64,000 nucleotides of DNA from Streptomyces rapamycinicus NRRL 5491 (GTDB lineage: Bacteria; Actinomycetota; Actinomycetes; Streptomycetales; Streptomycetaceae): NCBI RefSeq assembly GCF_024298965.1, contig NZ_CP085193.1, positions 10,850,001 to 10,914,000 on the forward strand, in the 5' to 3' direction. The position numbers were made by a program, and so were the translations under genes. The notes beneath the pieces were generated by a model, which saw only the letters and a list, made by a program, of their open reading frames with translations, was not told the origin of the DNA and searched no databases. Positions within the stretch are counted from its first letter, which is position 1; the number at the start of each line of letters is the position of its first letter. Shown in pieces: positions 8,623 to 19,988 of this stretch.

Positions 8623-9638
8623 ACCCGGTTGCCCCACAGGGAGCGGTCGTCGACATTGGCCCGGGTCACCAGCGGGGCGGGCAGCTGGTCCTCCAGATTG
8701 CCGCCGGGCAGCCGGACGATGGTGCTGCCGTGGCCGGTCGGCCCGGCTCTGAAGGGCTTCCCGGCCATGGCCTGCTTGATGTAGCGCATGCCGTAGACGG
8801 CGTAGAGGTCCGCCGGCTGGGAGACGGTGGCGTCGATGAGGCCCTTACGGATCGCGTCCAGCTCCTGCGGGATCCCGTCGTTGGAGACGATGGCGATATG
8901 GCCGCGCCGGCCCGCCGGGACCAGGGCGCGGTGGCGCTGGAGGGTGCGCAGGGTGGGCGCCAGATAGACGCCGCCGGCCTGGAGGTAGATGCCCTTGATG
9001 CCGGGGTGGGCGCTGTAGAGGGCCTCCAGACCGGCCGCGGCCTTCTCCGCCTGCCAGTCGGCCGCGATGTCCAGGATCTTGATGTCCGGGTGGTGCCGCG
9101 CCATGCAGCGGTCGAAGGCGGCCGTGCGGTCCCGGCCGTTGACCGAGGCCAGATCGCCCTCGATCTGCACCACCGTGCCCCGCCGCACGGCGCGGCCGAG
9201 GCTGTGGCACGCCTTGACGCCGTACGCGCGGTTGTCGGCCCGGACCACGATGGCCACCCTGCCCCGGTCGGGGGCCACATCGACGGCGACCACCGGCACA
9301 TGCGCGCGCCGGGCGGCGCTCAGCCCGGGGCCGATGGCCGCGGAGTCGATCGGGGAGACGACCAGGCCCTTGACGTCCTGGGCCAGCAGATTGTCGATAT
9401 CGGTGATCTGTTTGCCCGGGTCGCTGTCGGAGTTGACCGTCGGCAGCACCCGTACGCCCGCCTTCCTGGCCTGCTCCGGGATCTCGTCGTTGTACGCCTC
9501 CCAGAAGGGGGAGGTGAGCAGCGGCAGCACCACCCCGACCTGGTCCGAGTCCGCGCCCCCGCCGCAGCCCGCGGCGGCCGGGCCGCACAGCAGGAGCAGG
9601 AGCAGGGCCGCGGTGGCGGTGGTGAGGCGGTGGGGCAT
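8619..9638 (-). CDS. sugar-binding lipoprotein of the CUT2 transporter (RbsB-like)
   Basis: This 339-residue periplasmic-binding-protein fold protein starts with a short basic segment, a leucine-rich hydrophobic stretch and a lipobox ending in AAAGC, so it should be processed by Lgt and LspA and anchored outside the membrane. The mature part matches the Peripla_BP_4 pattern (GVVLPLLTSPFWEAYNDEI at the N-terminal lobe, DVKGLVVSPIDSAAI, ADNRAYG). It is the first gene of the three-gene transporter operon, and a GGAGA ribosome-binding site precedes the ATG. It is divergent from the GntR gene at 9747. The ligand is unknown; absence of a local sugar kinase leaves the pathway open. Confidence 0.9.
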   Translation of the reverse strand: MPHRLTTATAALLLLLLCGPAAAGCGGGADSDQVGVVLPLLTSPFWEAYNDEIPEQARKAGVRVLPTVNSDSDPGKQITDIDNLLAQDVKGLVVSPIDSAAIGPGLSAARRAHVPVVAVDVAPDRGRVAIVVRADNRAYGVKACHSLGRAVRRGTVVQIEGDLASVNGRDRTAAFDRCMARHHPDIKILDIAADWQAEKAAAGLEALYSAHPGIKGIYLQAGGVYLAPTLRTLQRHRALVPAGRRGHIAIVSNDGIPQELDAIRKGLIDATVSQPADLYAVYGMRYIKQAMAGKPFRAGPTGHGSTIVRLPGGNLEDQLPAPLVTRANVDDRSLWGNRV

Positions 9639-9710
9639 GGGGTCTCCGGCACTCAGGACGAATACTCCATATCAACACAGAACGGGCGGCAAGGAGGGGA
9701 AAGCCGACCC

Positions 9711-9740
9711 TTGACAACCCTCCGGTGTACGCCTGAGGAT
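9711..9740 (+). promoter_or_regulatory. candidate promoter of the asparagine operon, apparently leaderless
   Basis: TTGACA at 9711-9716 is followed after 18 bases by GAGGAT at 9735-9740, close to the Streptomyces housekeeping consensus TTGACN-N16-18-TAGRRT. Transcription would start about 7 bases downstream, on or next to the GTG start codon at 9747, giving a leaderless or nearly leaderless mRNA. The GAGG could alternatively act as a weak ribosome-binding site on a longer transcript. Confidence 0.55.
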
Positions 9741-9746
9741 CGCCGC

Positions 9747-10502
9747 GTGAACTTGTCAGACAGCCAGACAGGTGGTTCCGGATTCACCGCCCCGCGTCGC
9801 GTCAGCGCGATGGAAGCGGTTCTCAACCACCTCCGGGAAGCGATCGAGCGCGGCGATTACGCGGTGGGGGACAAACTCCCCTCCGAGGCCGAGCTCTGCC
9901 GACGCCTGGAGGTGAGCCGGCCGGTGCTCCGCGAGGCCCTCAGGGCCCTTCAGACCATGGGGCTGACCGCCTCGCGCACCGGCAAGGGCACCTTCGTCAT
10001 CTCCAGCGGTCCGGTGGAGGACCCCACCTTCGGCGACTACGTCGCGAGCGACCTGCTGGAGGTGCGCCGGCACATCGAGATCCCGGTGGCGGGCTACGCG
10101 GCCCGGCGCCGCTCCGCCGAGGACCTCGACCACCTCTCCCATCTGCTGGAGCGGATGGAGCGGGAGACCGACACCACCGCATGGGTGGCGATGGACACGC
10201 TGTTCCATCTCGCCGTCGCCCAGGCGGCCCGGAACCCGGTCTTCCGGCGGGTCATCGAGGAGATCCGCGATGCCCTGGCCCGGCAGTCGGCATTTCTCAA
10301 CGAACTCGGCGGCCGCCGCGAGCAGTCGAACCGGGAGCACCGGGCGATCGTCGAGGCGCTCGCCGACGGGTCCGAACACGACGCGGTGGAGGCCATGTCC
10401 CACCACCTCGAACGCGTGGAGACCACCCTGACCTCCATCGTGCGGCCCGCTGCGGCGGACAGCCGGACGACAGCACCGACAGAAGGCGGACAACAGGCGT
10501 GA
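9747..10502 (+). CDS. GntR/FadR-family regulator of the asparagine operon
   Basis: This 251-residue protein has an N-terminal winged helix ([26 protein letters not shown]) and a C-terminal all-helical FCD ligand-binding domain that carries the acidic/His metal-binding residues typical of the group ([12 protein letters not shown] and HRAIVEAL). The GTG at 9747 is chosen because it fits both the promoter spacing and the family N-terminus. The stop overlaps the permease start as GTGA, so it is the first gene of an operon with asparagine permease, asparaginase and aspartase. By context it probably senses aspartate or asparagine. In Rhizobium etli the equivalent operon is also headed by a regulator (AnsR), which is why I link function; the ligand is inferred. 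Confidence 0.85.
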   Translation: MNLSDSQTGGSGFTAPRRVSAMEAVLNHLREAIERGDYAVGDKLPSEAELCRRLEVSRPVLREALRALQTMGLTASRTGKGTFVISSGPVEDPTFGDYVASDLLEVRRHIEIPVAGYAARRRSAEDLDHLSHLLERMERETDTTAWVAMDTLFHLAVAQAARNPVFRRVIEEIRDALARQSAFLNELGGRREQSNREHRAIVEALADGSEHDAVEAMSHHLERVETTLTSIVRPAAADSRTTAPTEGGQQA

Positions 10503-11938
10503 GCGAGCAGTCCCTCCGGCAAGAAGACCGCCAACAGCACCAGGCCGGCAGCCCCGCGCACGTGGACGCGGGCGACGCCGGTTACAGCAAGTCCCTCAAG
10601 GCCCGGCACGTCAACATGATCGCCATCGGCGGCGCCATCGGCACCGGCCTCTTCCTCGGCGCCGGCGGGCGGCTCAAGGACGCCGGGCCGTCGCTGGCCC
10701 TGGCGTACGCGGTCTGCGGCGTCTTCGCCTTCCTGGTCGTACGCGCCCTGGGCGAGCTGGTGCTGCACCGGCCCTCCTCCGGCGCGTTCGTCTCCTACGC
10801 CCGTGAGTTCCTCGGCGAGAAGGGTGCCTTCGTCGCGGGCTGGATGTACTTCCTGAACTGGGCCACCACCGGGGTCGCCGACATCACGGCCGTGGCGACG
10901 TACACCCACTACTGGGGGATGTTCACCGAGATCCCGCAGTGGGCGATCGCCCTGATCGCGCTCGCCGTGGTGCTCACGGTCAATCTGATCTCGGTGAAGA
11001 TCTTCGGTGAGCTGGAGTTCTGGTTCGCGATCATCAAGGTCGGCGCGCTCGTCGTCTTCATGGCGATCGGCATCTTCCTGCTGGTCACCCGCGAGCAGGT
11101 GGCCGGTGGCAGCACCGGCCCCAGCCTGATCACCGACCACGGCGGCGTCTTCCCGCACGGTGTGCTGCCGATGCTGCTGGTCATCCAGGGCGTCGTCTTC
11201 GCCTACGCCTCCGTGGAGCTGGTCGGCGTGGCCGCGGGCGAGACCGAGAACCCCGAGAAGATCATGCCCAAGGCGATCAACTCCATCATGTGGCGCGTGG
11301 GCCTGTTCTACGTCGGCTCCGTGGTGCTGCTCTCGATGCTGCTGCCCTCCGGCTCCTACTCGGGCGACGAGAGCCCGTTCGTCACCGTGCTTTCCAAGAT
11401 CGGCGTCCCGGCGGCCGGCGGCGTGATGAACCTCGTCGTGCTCACCGCCGCGATGTCCAGCCTCAACTCGGGGCTGTACTCCACCGGCCGGATCCTGCGC
11501 TCGATGGCGATGTCCGGCTCCGCGCCCAAGTTCACCGGCGCCATGAGCCGCACCCATGTGCCCTACGGAGGCATCCTGCTCACGTCCTTCTTCTGCGTGC
11601 TGGGCGTGGGCCTGAACTATGTGGTGCCGGACAAGGCGTTCGAGATCGTGCTCAACTTCGCCGCGATCGGCATCCTCTCGACCTGGGCCGTGATCATGCT
11701 CTGTCATCTGCTGTTCTGGCGGCGGGCCCAGGCCGGCCAGGTCAGCCGCCCCGGCTACCGGCTCCCCGGCTCCCCGTACACCGAGATCGTCACCCTGGGC
11801 TTCCTCGCCTCCGTACTCGTTCTGATGTGGGCGGACGGCGGCGCCAGCCGACTGACCGTGATGGCGCTTCCGGCGATCCTGGCGGCGCTGGTCATCGGCT
11901 GGTACGCGGCCCGCGGCCGGATGAAGGACCCCTCGTGA
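10499..11938 (+). CDS. ansP: L-asparagine permease (APC/AAT family)
   Basis: This 479-residue transporter has about twelve hydrophobic helices and the amino-acid permease N-terminal motif [20 protein letters not shown], where the unwound first helix binds the substrate backbone. [12 protein letters not shown] and [14 protein letters not shown] are typical of the AnsP/GabP group of proton symporters. The GTG start at 10499 overlaps the GntR stop (GTGA). Being followed by asparaginase and aspartase genes makes asparagine the likely substrate. The encoded N-terminal ~30 residues before the first helix are hydrophilic and unremarkable. Confidence 0.88.
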   Translation: MSEQSLRQEDRQQHQAGSPAHVDAGDAGYSKSLKARHVNMIAIGGAIGTGLFLGAGGRLKDAGPSLALAYAVCGVFAFLVVRALGELVLHRPSSGAFVSYAREFLGEKGAFVAGWMYFLNWATTGVADITAVATYTHYWGMFTEIPQWAIALIALAVVLTVNLISVKIFGELEFWFAIIKVGALVVFMAIGIFLLVTREQVAGGSTGPSLITDHGGVFPHGVLPMLLVIQGVVFAYASVELVGVAAGETENPEKIMPKAINSIMWRVGLFYVGSVVLLSMLLPSGSYSGDESPFVTVLSKIGVPAAGGVMNLVVLTAAMSSLNSGLYSTGRILRSMAMSGSAPKFTGAMSRTHVPYGGILLTSFFCVLGVGLNYVVPDKAFEIVLNFAAIGILSTWAVIMLCHLLFWRRAQAGQVSRPGYRLPGSPYTEIVTLGFLASVLVLMWADGGASRLTVMALPAILAALVIGWYAARGRMKDPS

Positions 11939-12025
11939 ACCCGCACTGAGGAATCGTTTCTCCGCGCGGCCGTACCACCCCCGGACGCCCTCTCCCTCCA
12001 CCACCAGCCGGAGGAATCCCACCCC

Positions 12026-13090
12026 GTGAACACCCCCGACCACGAGAGCACCACCATGAACACCCCCCTCGGACGGACCGACGACGCGACCCGCCGCACC
12101 CCGGCCGAGCCCCCCGCCATCCGGGAACCCCGCCATGTGCCGCTCGCCCATGTGGTACGCGGCGGGGCCATCGAGGGCGTCCACCACGGCTCGGTCGTCG
12201 TCCTGGCCGCCGACGGCCGGGTCGCGTTCCAGGCCGGCGACATCGACGTGGCCTTCTACCCGCGCTCCGCGCTCAAGCCCGTCCAGGCCGTCGCCCTGCT
12301 GCGGGCCGGGCTGCCGCTGGACGGGGAGCTGCTGTCGCTCACCGCCGCCAGCCACTCCGGCCAGCCGCGCCATCTGGACGGCGCCCGCCGCATCCTCGAC
12401 CGGGCCGGGCTCACCGAGGCCGACCTGCGCAACACCCCGGACCTGCCGTACGGCGCCGCCGAGCGCGACGCCTGGCTGCGCGACGGCGGCGAGCCCACCC
12501 GGCTCGCCCAGAACTGCTCCGGCAAGCACGCCGCGATGCTGCTCACCGCCCAGCTGCGCGGCTGGCCGCTGAGGGACTACCTCGACCCGGCCCATCCGCT
12601 GCAGCGGCTGATCGCCGAGACCGTGGCGGACCTCACCGGGCAGGGCATCGCCCGGGTCTCGGTCGACGGCTGCGGCGCGCCGCTGTTCTCCGTCTCCCTG
12701 CGCGGGCTCGCGACGGCCGCCGGCCGGATCGCCTCCGGCGCCATGGACACCCCCGAGGGGCGGGTCGCGGCCGCCCTGCGCGCCCATCCGGACATGGCGT
12801 CCGGCACCGACCGGGACGTGGCCCGGCTGATGCGCGCCGTACCGGGCCTGATCGCCAAGGACGGCTTCGAGGGCGTGCAGATCGCGGCGCTGCCCGACGG
12901 CCGGGCCGTCGCCGTGAAGATCGCAGACGGTGCGGACCGCGCCCGGATGCCGGTGACCGCCGCGGCGCTGGCCCACTGCGGGATCGACCCCGGCGCCCTC
13001 GCCGAGTTCGCCACCACACCGGTGTACGGCGGCGGGGCCGCCGTCGGCGGTGTGCACCCCACCGACGTCCTGGCCCAGCCCACCACCTGA
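12026..13090 (+). CDS. ansA: L-asparaginase of the zinc-dependent Rhizobium (type II, PF06089) class
   Basis: This 354-residue enzyme belongs to the asparaginase family related to R. etli ReAV rather than to the E. coli-type enzymes, and should hydrolyse asparagine to aspartate plus ammonia. The diagnostic residues are present: S81-x-x-K84 in YPRSALKP, C164-x-x-K167 in NCSGKHAAM and C216 in VDGCGAP. The latter Cys-Lys-Cys set corresponds to the zinc site of ReAV, and the Ser-Lys pair to its catalytic residues. GTG 12026 is preceded by GGAGGA at 12010-12015; an in-frame ATG at 12056 is a possible alternative. It sits between the permease and aspartase genes in the asparagine operon. The first ~35 residues are a poorly conserved extension. 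Confidence 0.9.
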   Translation: MNTPDHESTTMNTPLGRTDDATRRTPAEPPAIREPRHVPLAHVVRGGAIEGVHHGSVVVLAADGRVAFQAGDIDVAFYPRSALKPVQAVALLRAGLPLDGELLSLTAASHSGQPRHLDGARRILDRAGLTEADLRNTPDLPYGAAERDAWLRDGGEPTRLAQNCSGKHAAMLLTAQLRGWPLRDYLDPAHPLQRLIAETVADLTGQGIARVSVDGCGAPLFSVSLRGLATAAGRIASGAMDTPEGRVAAALRAHPDMASGTDRDVARLMRAVPGLIAKDGFEGVQIAALPDGRAVAVKIADGADRARMPVTAAALAHCGIDPGALAEFATTPVYGGGAAVGGVHPTDVLAQPTT

Positions 13091-13129
13091 CCGCCCACCG
13101 TTCCCAGGAACCGAGGAAGACCGCACACC

Positions 13130-14527
<1,398 letters not shown>

Positions 14528-14545
<18 letters not shown>

Positions 14546-15829
14546 CCGCGCGACCGCCGGGGCCGAGCTGCGGGGGAGCAGTTCGCCGGGGTGGTCCGGG
14601 CCTGCCACGTCGATGCGGACGCTGTCGGCGATGCGGTAGGGGCGGTGCGCCAGCACCGCCCCGACGCGTCCGCGCAGCCGGGACATCGCGGCCCGTACGG
14701 TCACCGTCCGCGTCGGGTCCCCGAACAGGTCCTGGGCCAGCTGGGCCGCCGTGCGCCCCTCGGGGTGCGCGGCGAGCACCAGCAGCACTTCGGCCTGGCG
14801 GGCGCTGAGTTCATGGGTCCAGGTGCCCGAGGGGCCCGAGAAGGTCAGGGACCAGTGGTGCGGATGGCGTACGTCCAGCAGCAGATCGCCCCAGCCGGCC
14901 GGACCGCCCCCCTCGGCGGGCTCGCCGTCCAGCACCCGCAGCAGATGGCCGCCGGGCAGCGGCTCCACCGCGCACGCGCCGAGCGCCGGGAGCCACACCG
15001 GCCCGTCGTACGGCGCCTTCGCCAGCGGCAGCCGGCGCTCGCGCGGGGTCACCCCGGTCACCCCGGCGATCCAGCCGTGCTGATCGATCACCACGGCCTT
15101 GCCGCGGATCCGTGCCAGCAGCGGCGCGGCGACCGCGCGCAGGCCTTCCAGCTCCCGGCTGTGGGCGATGCGCAGTTCGCCCTCGGCCCACCGGGCGGTC
15201 GCGGTGACCAGGGAGAGCACCGTCGGATGGGCGGTCCCGGCGGGGCCGCTGACGTCGATGACGCCCAGCAGCCGTCCGTCGCGCGGGTCGTGGACCGGGG
15301 CGGCGGCGCAGCTCCAGGTGTGGAAGGCGCTCACGAAGTGCTCCGCCGAATGCACCCGTACGGGGGACTTCACGGCGAGCGCGGTGCCGATTCCGCTGGT
15401 CCCGGCGACGTCCTCGGCCCAGTGCGAACCCTCCACGAGCGCGATGCCGTCGGCCTGCCGACGCACCCCCCGATGGCCGTCGATCCACAGGATCCGGCCC
15501 TCCGCATCGGCGATGATCATGATGTGCGCGGCCGCCTCCGCCGCCTCCAGCAGTCCGTCCCGCAGGGTGGGCAGCACCTCGGCCAGCCGGGTCTGCCGCC
15601 TCCGGCGCTCCAGTTCGTCCAGGCCCAGCGGCCGTGGCGCGCGGCCGTGATCGGGGTCGAGGCCCAGGCGCAGCATCCGGTCCCAGGAGGCGCCGATCAC
15701 CGGGCGGGCGGGCAGCGGAAGCCGCCCCCGGCTCAGCGCCGCCTCGCGGATCACCGCCATGAGACGGGCCGATTCGGCGGGGCTCAGCGCGGCCAGGGGA
15801 CTGGCGTCGCGCGGGTGCTGGATACGCAT
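14528..15829 (-). CDS. GAF-domain transcriptional regulator
   Basis: This 433-residue protein resembles the sensor half of AcoR/DhaR-type activators but lacks an AAA+ sigma-54 domain. An N-terminal helical segment (GASWDRMLRLGL) leads into a GAF domain at about residues 95-230 (EGSHWAEDVAGTSGIGTALAV, SAAPV-like CAAAPVHDPRDGRLLGVIDVSG). The C-terminal ~100 residues contain a helix-turn-helix-like region (LSARQAEVLLVLAAHPEGRTAAQLAQDL followed by TVTVRAAMSRLRGRVG), resembling OmpR/BTAD-type winged helices. This pattern is common in actinobacterial regulators of alcohol and aldehyde dehydrogenase genes. No such gene is adjacent here, so the target is unknown. Confidence 0.8.
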
Positions 15830-15966
15830 GGATGGCAGCCTTCAGCCTCTGCTGAGCGGGGCTTCGTTGCTCCGCGATTGTAGTGAAGAGGTGCGGCGGG
15901 GGCTGCGGTCGTGAAGCCGTGGAGAAGCGGCGATGACGAAATGCGAAGCTCTCCGGGCCATGGCTC

Positions 15967-18453
15967 CTACGGGGCGGGCATGGCCAGTTCGGCCCAGATG
16001 GTCTTGCCCGTGGCGGTCTGCCGGGTGCCCCAGCTCTCGGTGAGCTGGGCCACCAGCAGCAGTCCGCGGCCGCCCTCGTCGAAGGCGCGGGCGCGGCGCA
16101 GATGCGGTGCGGTGGCGCTGCCGTCGGAAACCTCGCAGATCAGGGCCCGGTCACGGATCAGCCGCAGCCCGATGGGCGGGGTGGCGTGCCGGATGGCGTT
16201 GGTGACCAGCTCGCTGACCACCACCTCCATGGTGAAGGCGGCCTCTTCGAGCCCCCACGCGGCCAGCCGTTCGGCGGCCTCCCGGCGGGCCCGGGCCACC
16301 ACGGCCGGGTCGTCCGGCAGCTGCCAGGTGGCCACGCTGTCCGCGTCCAGCCCCCGGGTGCGGGCCAGGAGCAGGGCGATGTCGTCGGTGGGGTGGCCCG
16401 GCAGGAGCTCGGTCAACACCGCCTGGCAGAGGCCGTCCAGGGCGGCGGCGGGCCGGGCGAGGGTGGCGCGCAGGGTGTCGATCGCCCTGTCGACGTCCCG
16501 GTCGCGGGACTCGATCAGACCGTCGGTGTAGAGGGCCAGCAGGCTGCCCTCGGGCAGTTCGAGCTCGGCCTTCTCGAACGGCAGGCTCCCCAGCCCCAGC
16601 GGTGGCCCGCCGGGCAGGTCGAGCAGGGTGGCGGTGCCGTCGGGCGTCACCAGCACGGGCGGCGGATGCCCGGCCCGGGCCAGCGAGCAGCGGCGGGAGA
16701 CCGGGTCGTAGACGGCGTACAGACAGGTGGCGCCGACCTGCGCGTTGGTCACCCCCACGGCCTCCGCCGAGTCCACGGCCTCCGCCGGGTCCGCACCACC
16801 GTCGTCGTTCTCCGTCTCCTCCGACAGATGGTTGATCAGATCGTCCAGATGGGTGAGCAGCTCATCGGGGGCGAGATCGACGTCGGCGAGGGTGCGCACC
16901 GCCGTCCGCAGCCGCCCCATGGCCGCTGACGCCCGTACGCCATGGCCCACCACATCGCCGACGACCAGGGCGACCCGGGCGCCCGACAGCCGGATGACGT
17001 CGAACCAGTCGCCGCCCACCCCGGACCGGGAGTCGGCCGGACGGTAGCTGGAGGCGACCTCCACCGCGGCGCTCGGGGGCAGGGTGCGCGGCAGCAGACT
17101 GCGCTGCAGGGCCAGCGCGGTGTGCCGCTCGTGGGTGTACCGCCGGGCGTTGTCGACGCAGACGGCGGCCCTGGCCGTCATCTCCTCGGCGAGCAGCAGA
17201 TCGTCCTGCTCGAACGGCTCGGGGCGGCGATGCCGGGAGAACGTGGCCACGCCGAGGGTGGTGCCGCGGGCCCGCATCGGAACGGCCATCGTCGAATGGA
17301 GCCCGAACCGGCGGATCATGGCGGCCCGCTCCGGTGCCTCGTCGGCCCACCGGGCGACGGCGGGGTCGGTGACCCGGTTCAGCATCGCCCGCTCGGCCTT
17401 CAGACACTCGGCCGCGGGGGAGAACTCGGGGTAGGCGGCCACCTGCCCCGGCTCCAGCACGGCCTCCGGGCAGCCCGCGAAGACCGACCGGCAGGCGACC
17501 CGGCGCAGCAGCACATGGCCGCCCGGCGGGCCGGGGCGCGGTTCGCCGCCGTCGTGCACCGCGGGCAGCAGATCGACCGTCACGAAGTCGGCGAGTGCCG
17601 GGACGGCCACATCGGCCAGCTCCTGCGCGGTCCGGTCGATGTCCAGGGTGCCGCCGATCCGCACACTGGCCTCGTTGAGCAGGGTCAGCCGCTGCCGGGC
17701 GGTCAGCTGGGCGGTCGTGTCGTGCGCGGACAGCATCACGGCCGCCGTCCGGCCCTCGCCGTCCAGCAGCGGGGCGACGACGGCGGACCAGGCGAGCGGG
17801 CGGGGATGGCCGGGCATGGGCGTGGCCAGCTCCAGCCGCTGCCCCTCGCCCGTCTCCAGCGCCCGCCGCATCGTCCGCTCGGCCGACTCGGATTCGGGGC
17901 CGGGCAGGATCTCCGGGATCCGCAGCCCCCGCATCTCCGCCTGCTCCAGGCCCATCACCCGTTCCAGGTCGTGGTTGGCCCAGCGCAGCCGCAGCCCGGT
18001 GTCGCAGACCGCCATCGTGCAAGGGCCCTGGAGGAAGGAGCGCCGCATCAACTCCTCGTCCCCCGCGGCGTCCCCGGCGCGCGGCACGGCGGAGATGATC
18101 AGCCACTCGGGGGCCCCGGCGGACGAGGTGCGGCGGTGCGCCAGCAGCCCCAGCCGCACGGTGGAGCCATCGCGGCGCAGCAGCGTGACCCGCCCGTTCA
18201 GCCGGGCCGGCGGGGAGGGGGAGCGGAGCGCGGCCGGCACCTCGGCGCGGGCGGACGAGGAGTCCTGGAGCAGCTCGGCCACGGGCCTGCCCACGATCTC
18301 GGCGGGGCGGTAGCCGAGCAGCCCGCGGGCCGCCTCGTTCCACTGGGTGACGATGCCGTGCTCGTCGACCGTGGCCTTGGCGGTGGCCCCCTCGCCGAGG
18401 AGATCGCCCGACCGGACGGACCACTCGTCCCGCGGGGTGTCCGGTCGCGTCAT
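15967..18453 (-). CDS. PAS-GAF-SpoIIE phosphatase with HATPase domain (paralogue of 3590-6061)
   Basis: This 828-residue protein has the same domain order as the phosphatase at 3590-6061: two PAS-type sensor regions (residues ~20-125 and ~140-260), GAF (~275-445), SpoIIE/PP2C (~465-690; VGGDWFDVIRLSG and VGDVVGHGVRA) and an RsbW-like ATPase (~705-825; ELVTNAIRHATPPIG, GGRGLLLVAQLTE). Long runs of near-identity in the phosphatase and kinase parts show that the two are duplicates, while the PAS parts have diverged, so they probably answer different signals on related sigma-factor partners. It carries an Asp/Glu/Ala-rich insertion (around VDSAEAVGV) in the phosphatase domain and lacks the DLPE tail. 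Confidence 0.9.
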   Translation of the reverse strand: MTRPDTPRDEWSVRSGDLLGEGATAKATVDEHGIVTQWNEAARGLLGYRPAEIVGRPVAELLQDSSSARAEVPAALRSPSPPARLNGRVTLLRRDGSTVRLGLLAHRRTSSAGAPEWLIISAVPRAGDAAGDEELMRRSFLQGPCTMAVCDTGLRLRWANHDLERVMGLEQAEMRGLRIPEILPGPESESAERTMRRALETGEGQRLELATPMPGHPRPLAWSAVVAPLLDGEGRTAAVMLSAHDTTAQLTARQRLTLLNEASVRIGGTLDIDRTAQELADVAVPALADFVTVDLLPAVHDGGEPRPGPPGGHVLLRRVACRSVFAGCPEAVLEPGQVAAYPEFSPAAECLKAERAMLNRVTDPAVARWADEAPERAAMIRRFGLHSTMAVPMRARGTTLGVATFSRHRRPEPFEQDDLLLAEEMTARAAVCVDNARRYTHERHTALALQRSLLPRTLPPSAAVEVASSYRPADSRSGVGGDWFDVIRLSGARVALVVGDVVGHGVRASAAMGRLRTAVRTLADVDLAPDELLTHLDDLINHLSEETENDDGGADPAEAVDSAEAVGVTNAQVGATCLYAVYDPVSRRCSLARAGHPPPVLVTPDGTATLLDLPGGPPLGLGSLPFEKAELELPEGSLLALYTDGLIESRDRDVDRAIDTLRATLARPAAALDGLCQAVLTELLPGHPTDDIALLLARTRGLDADSVATWQLPDDPAVVARARREAAERLAAWGLEEAAFTMEVVVSELVTNAIRHATPPIGLRLIRDRALICEVSDGSATAPHLRRARAFDEGGRGLLLVAQLTESWGTRQTATGKTIWAELAMPAP

Positions 18454-18685
18454 GCTGTCATCTCACCCTTGTCCCGGTCCTCCGCCGTGGACGAGGTGAC
18501 GGCTCCGCCGTGGCGCCCTTGGCGGAAAGTGAACCAATGGTCGCGTCTTCAAGTATGCCCACGGTGAGAGGGGTCGGCACACGGTGCGCGGCCTGCGCAT
18601 GATGGCCGGAGCCGGCTGTCACTCTCTGCTGGTACTGTCCCGGATCACAGCGAAACGAACAGAAGTTCTGCAAGGGGTGGGGTTT

Positions 18686-19588
18686 ATGGCCATGGTCGTA
18701 CATGGGGGACATGGCAGGGGCGCCCGTGCGGCCGGTGCCGTACTCACCGCCGTGCTGCTCTGCGGCGGCGCGGTCGGCTGCGGATCGTCGGGGGCGGACG
18801 GGAAGTCCGAGGGCAAGGCGGGGGAGAAGTCCTCGGAGCAGGTGCGGATGGCCCCGGCGGCGGCCGTGCGCGCGGCCGCCGAGAAGAGCGAGAAGCTCAC
18901 CTCGTTCCGCTACCGGATGAGCGGCCGCACCCCCGAGGACGGGCGGATCGAGGGCGAGGCGGCGATGAGCACCAAGCCGCTCGCCGTCAGCATGAAGATG
19001 CGCGCGGCCGGCCAGGGCTCGGACGCGGCGGTGGAGATCCGGATGGTCGACGGGGCGATGTACCTCGACGGGGGCAAGGAGGCCGCCGCCGGGCTGGACG
19101 GCAAGACCTGGCTCAAGCTGGACCTCGGGGCGCTGGGCGAGAAGGCGACCGGCGCGCTGGCCGGCGGTTCGCTGTCCCGCCAGGCCGACAAGAACCCGGC
19201 CGAAGAGTCGGCCTTTCTCTCCGGCGCCGACGATGTGAAGCGGGTCGGCGAGGAGACCATCGACGGGGTGCGCACGACGCACTACCGGGGCACCATCAGC
19301 CTCCGCCAGATGCGCGCGAGCCTGAAGGGCGAGGACGCGGCGACCCGCGAGCGCCGCGAGAAGAACCTCAAGGCGTACGAGGGAATGGGGGTCGACCGGC
19401 TGTCCATGGACATGTGGATCGACCCGGACGGCCACACCAAGCGGTTCCGCATCCGCGGCGAGGGGGACAAGGGCCCGCTCGACATGACCATTACGTTCTC
19501 GGCCCTCAACGAGCCGGTCACGGTGCAGGCGCCGCCGGCGAACCAGACCATGGACCTCTCCGAGCTGGCGCGGGGGGCCGAGGGCTGA
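18686..19588 (+). CDS. secreted lipoprotein, LppX/LprG-like fold predicted
   Basis: This 300-residue protein begins with a basic stretch, a hydrophobic segment and the lipobox GGAVGC, so it should be lipid-anchored. The mature part is rich in Lys/Glu near the anchor and then has the pattern of an LolA/LppX-like beta-sheet domain: repeated SFRYRMSG, MKMRAAGQ, IRMVDGAMYL, TWLKLDL and MWIDPDGHTKRFRI strands. Related actinobacterial proteins bind lipids or sense the envelope. ATG 18686 is chosen because it begins the signal peptide; the frame extends upstream without a coding look. It is divergent from the second phosphatase across a 232-bp gap in which I see no convincing operator. Confidence 0.75.
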   Translation: MAMVVHGGHGRGARAAGAVLTAVLLCGGAVGCGSSGADGKSEGKAGEKSSEQVRMAPAAAVRAAAEKSEKLTSFRYRMSGRTPEDGRIEGEAAMSTKPLAVSMKMRAAGQGSDAAVEIRMVDGAMYLDGGKEAAAGLDGKTWLKLDLGALGEKATGALAGGSLSRQADKNPAEESAFLSGADDVKRVGEETIDGVRTTHYRGTISLRQMRASLKGEDAATRERREKNLKAYEGMGVDRLSMDMWIDPDGHTKRFRIRGEGDKGPLDMTITFSALNEPVTVQAPPANQTMDLSELARGAEG

Positions 19589-19629
19589 TCCGGCGGGGGC
19601 GGCTTCGCCTGTGGGCGGCCGCGGCGGGC

Positions 19630-19878
19630 TCAGGCGCCCGGTGCCCCCGCCCCGGCCGTGAGGGCCGAGTCGTCCTCCACCCGCGCGCCGGGCAGCCGGT
19701 GCCGGGCGGCGATGAGGGCGGCGTCCACGTCCCGCGTCCCGGTGGAGACGCACAGGGTGTAGGCGAGGTCGTCCATCCGCTGCCGTACCTCGGTGCCGCC
19801 CGAGTCGGCGTGCAGCGTCCGCAGCGTCTCGTACTGCTCGATGAGGTTCTGAAGTACGACCGGGTGGGCCATCAGCAC
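19630..19878 (-). CDS. DUF5133-family small protein
   Basis: This is a short protein of 82 residues beginning (V)LMAHPVVLQNLIEQYETL and containing RMDDLAYTLCVSTGTRDVDAAL, the pattern of the Streptomyces DUF5133 family. Its function is unknown. GTG 19878 is chosen because AAAGGA lies nine bases upstream; ATG 19872 is the alternative. It converges on the lipoprotein gene with only 41 bp between the stops, and sits upstream of nothing in its own direction, so it is probably monocistronic. Confidence 0.8.
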   Translation of the reverse strand: MLMAHPVVLQNLIEQYETLRTLHADSGGTEVRQRMDDLAYTLCVSTGTRDVDAALIAARHRLPGARVEDDSALTAGAGAPGA

Positions 19879-19988
19879 GGCAAGTGATCCTTTCTCAGCC
19901 GACGGGTTGACGCCAGGCGTGTACCCCCGTGGCCGGGGGCCATGTACGTGATTCGGCTGACAGGGCCCGCGGGGGGATCGGACGCGGG

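Noticed and set aside
6517..8784. A 755-codon plus-strand frame over the sugar transporter
   Set aside because: The minus strand holds permease and ATPase with intact motifs; the plus frame has none.
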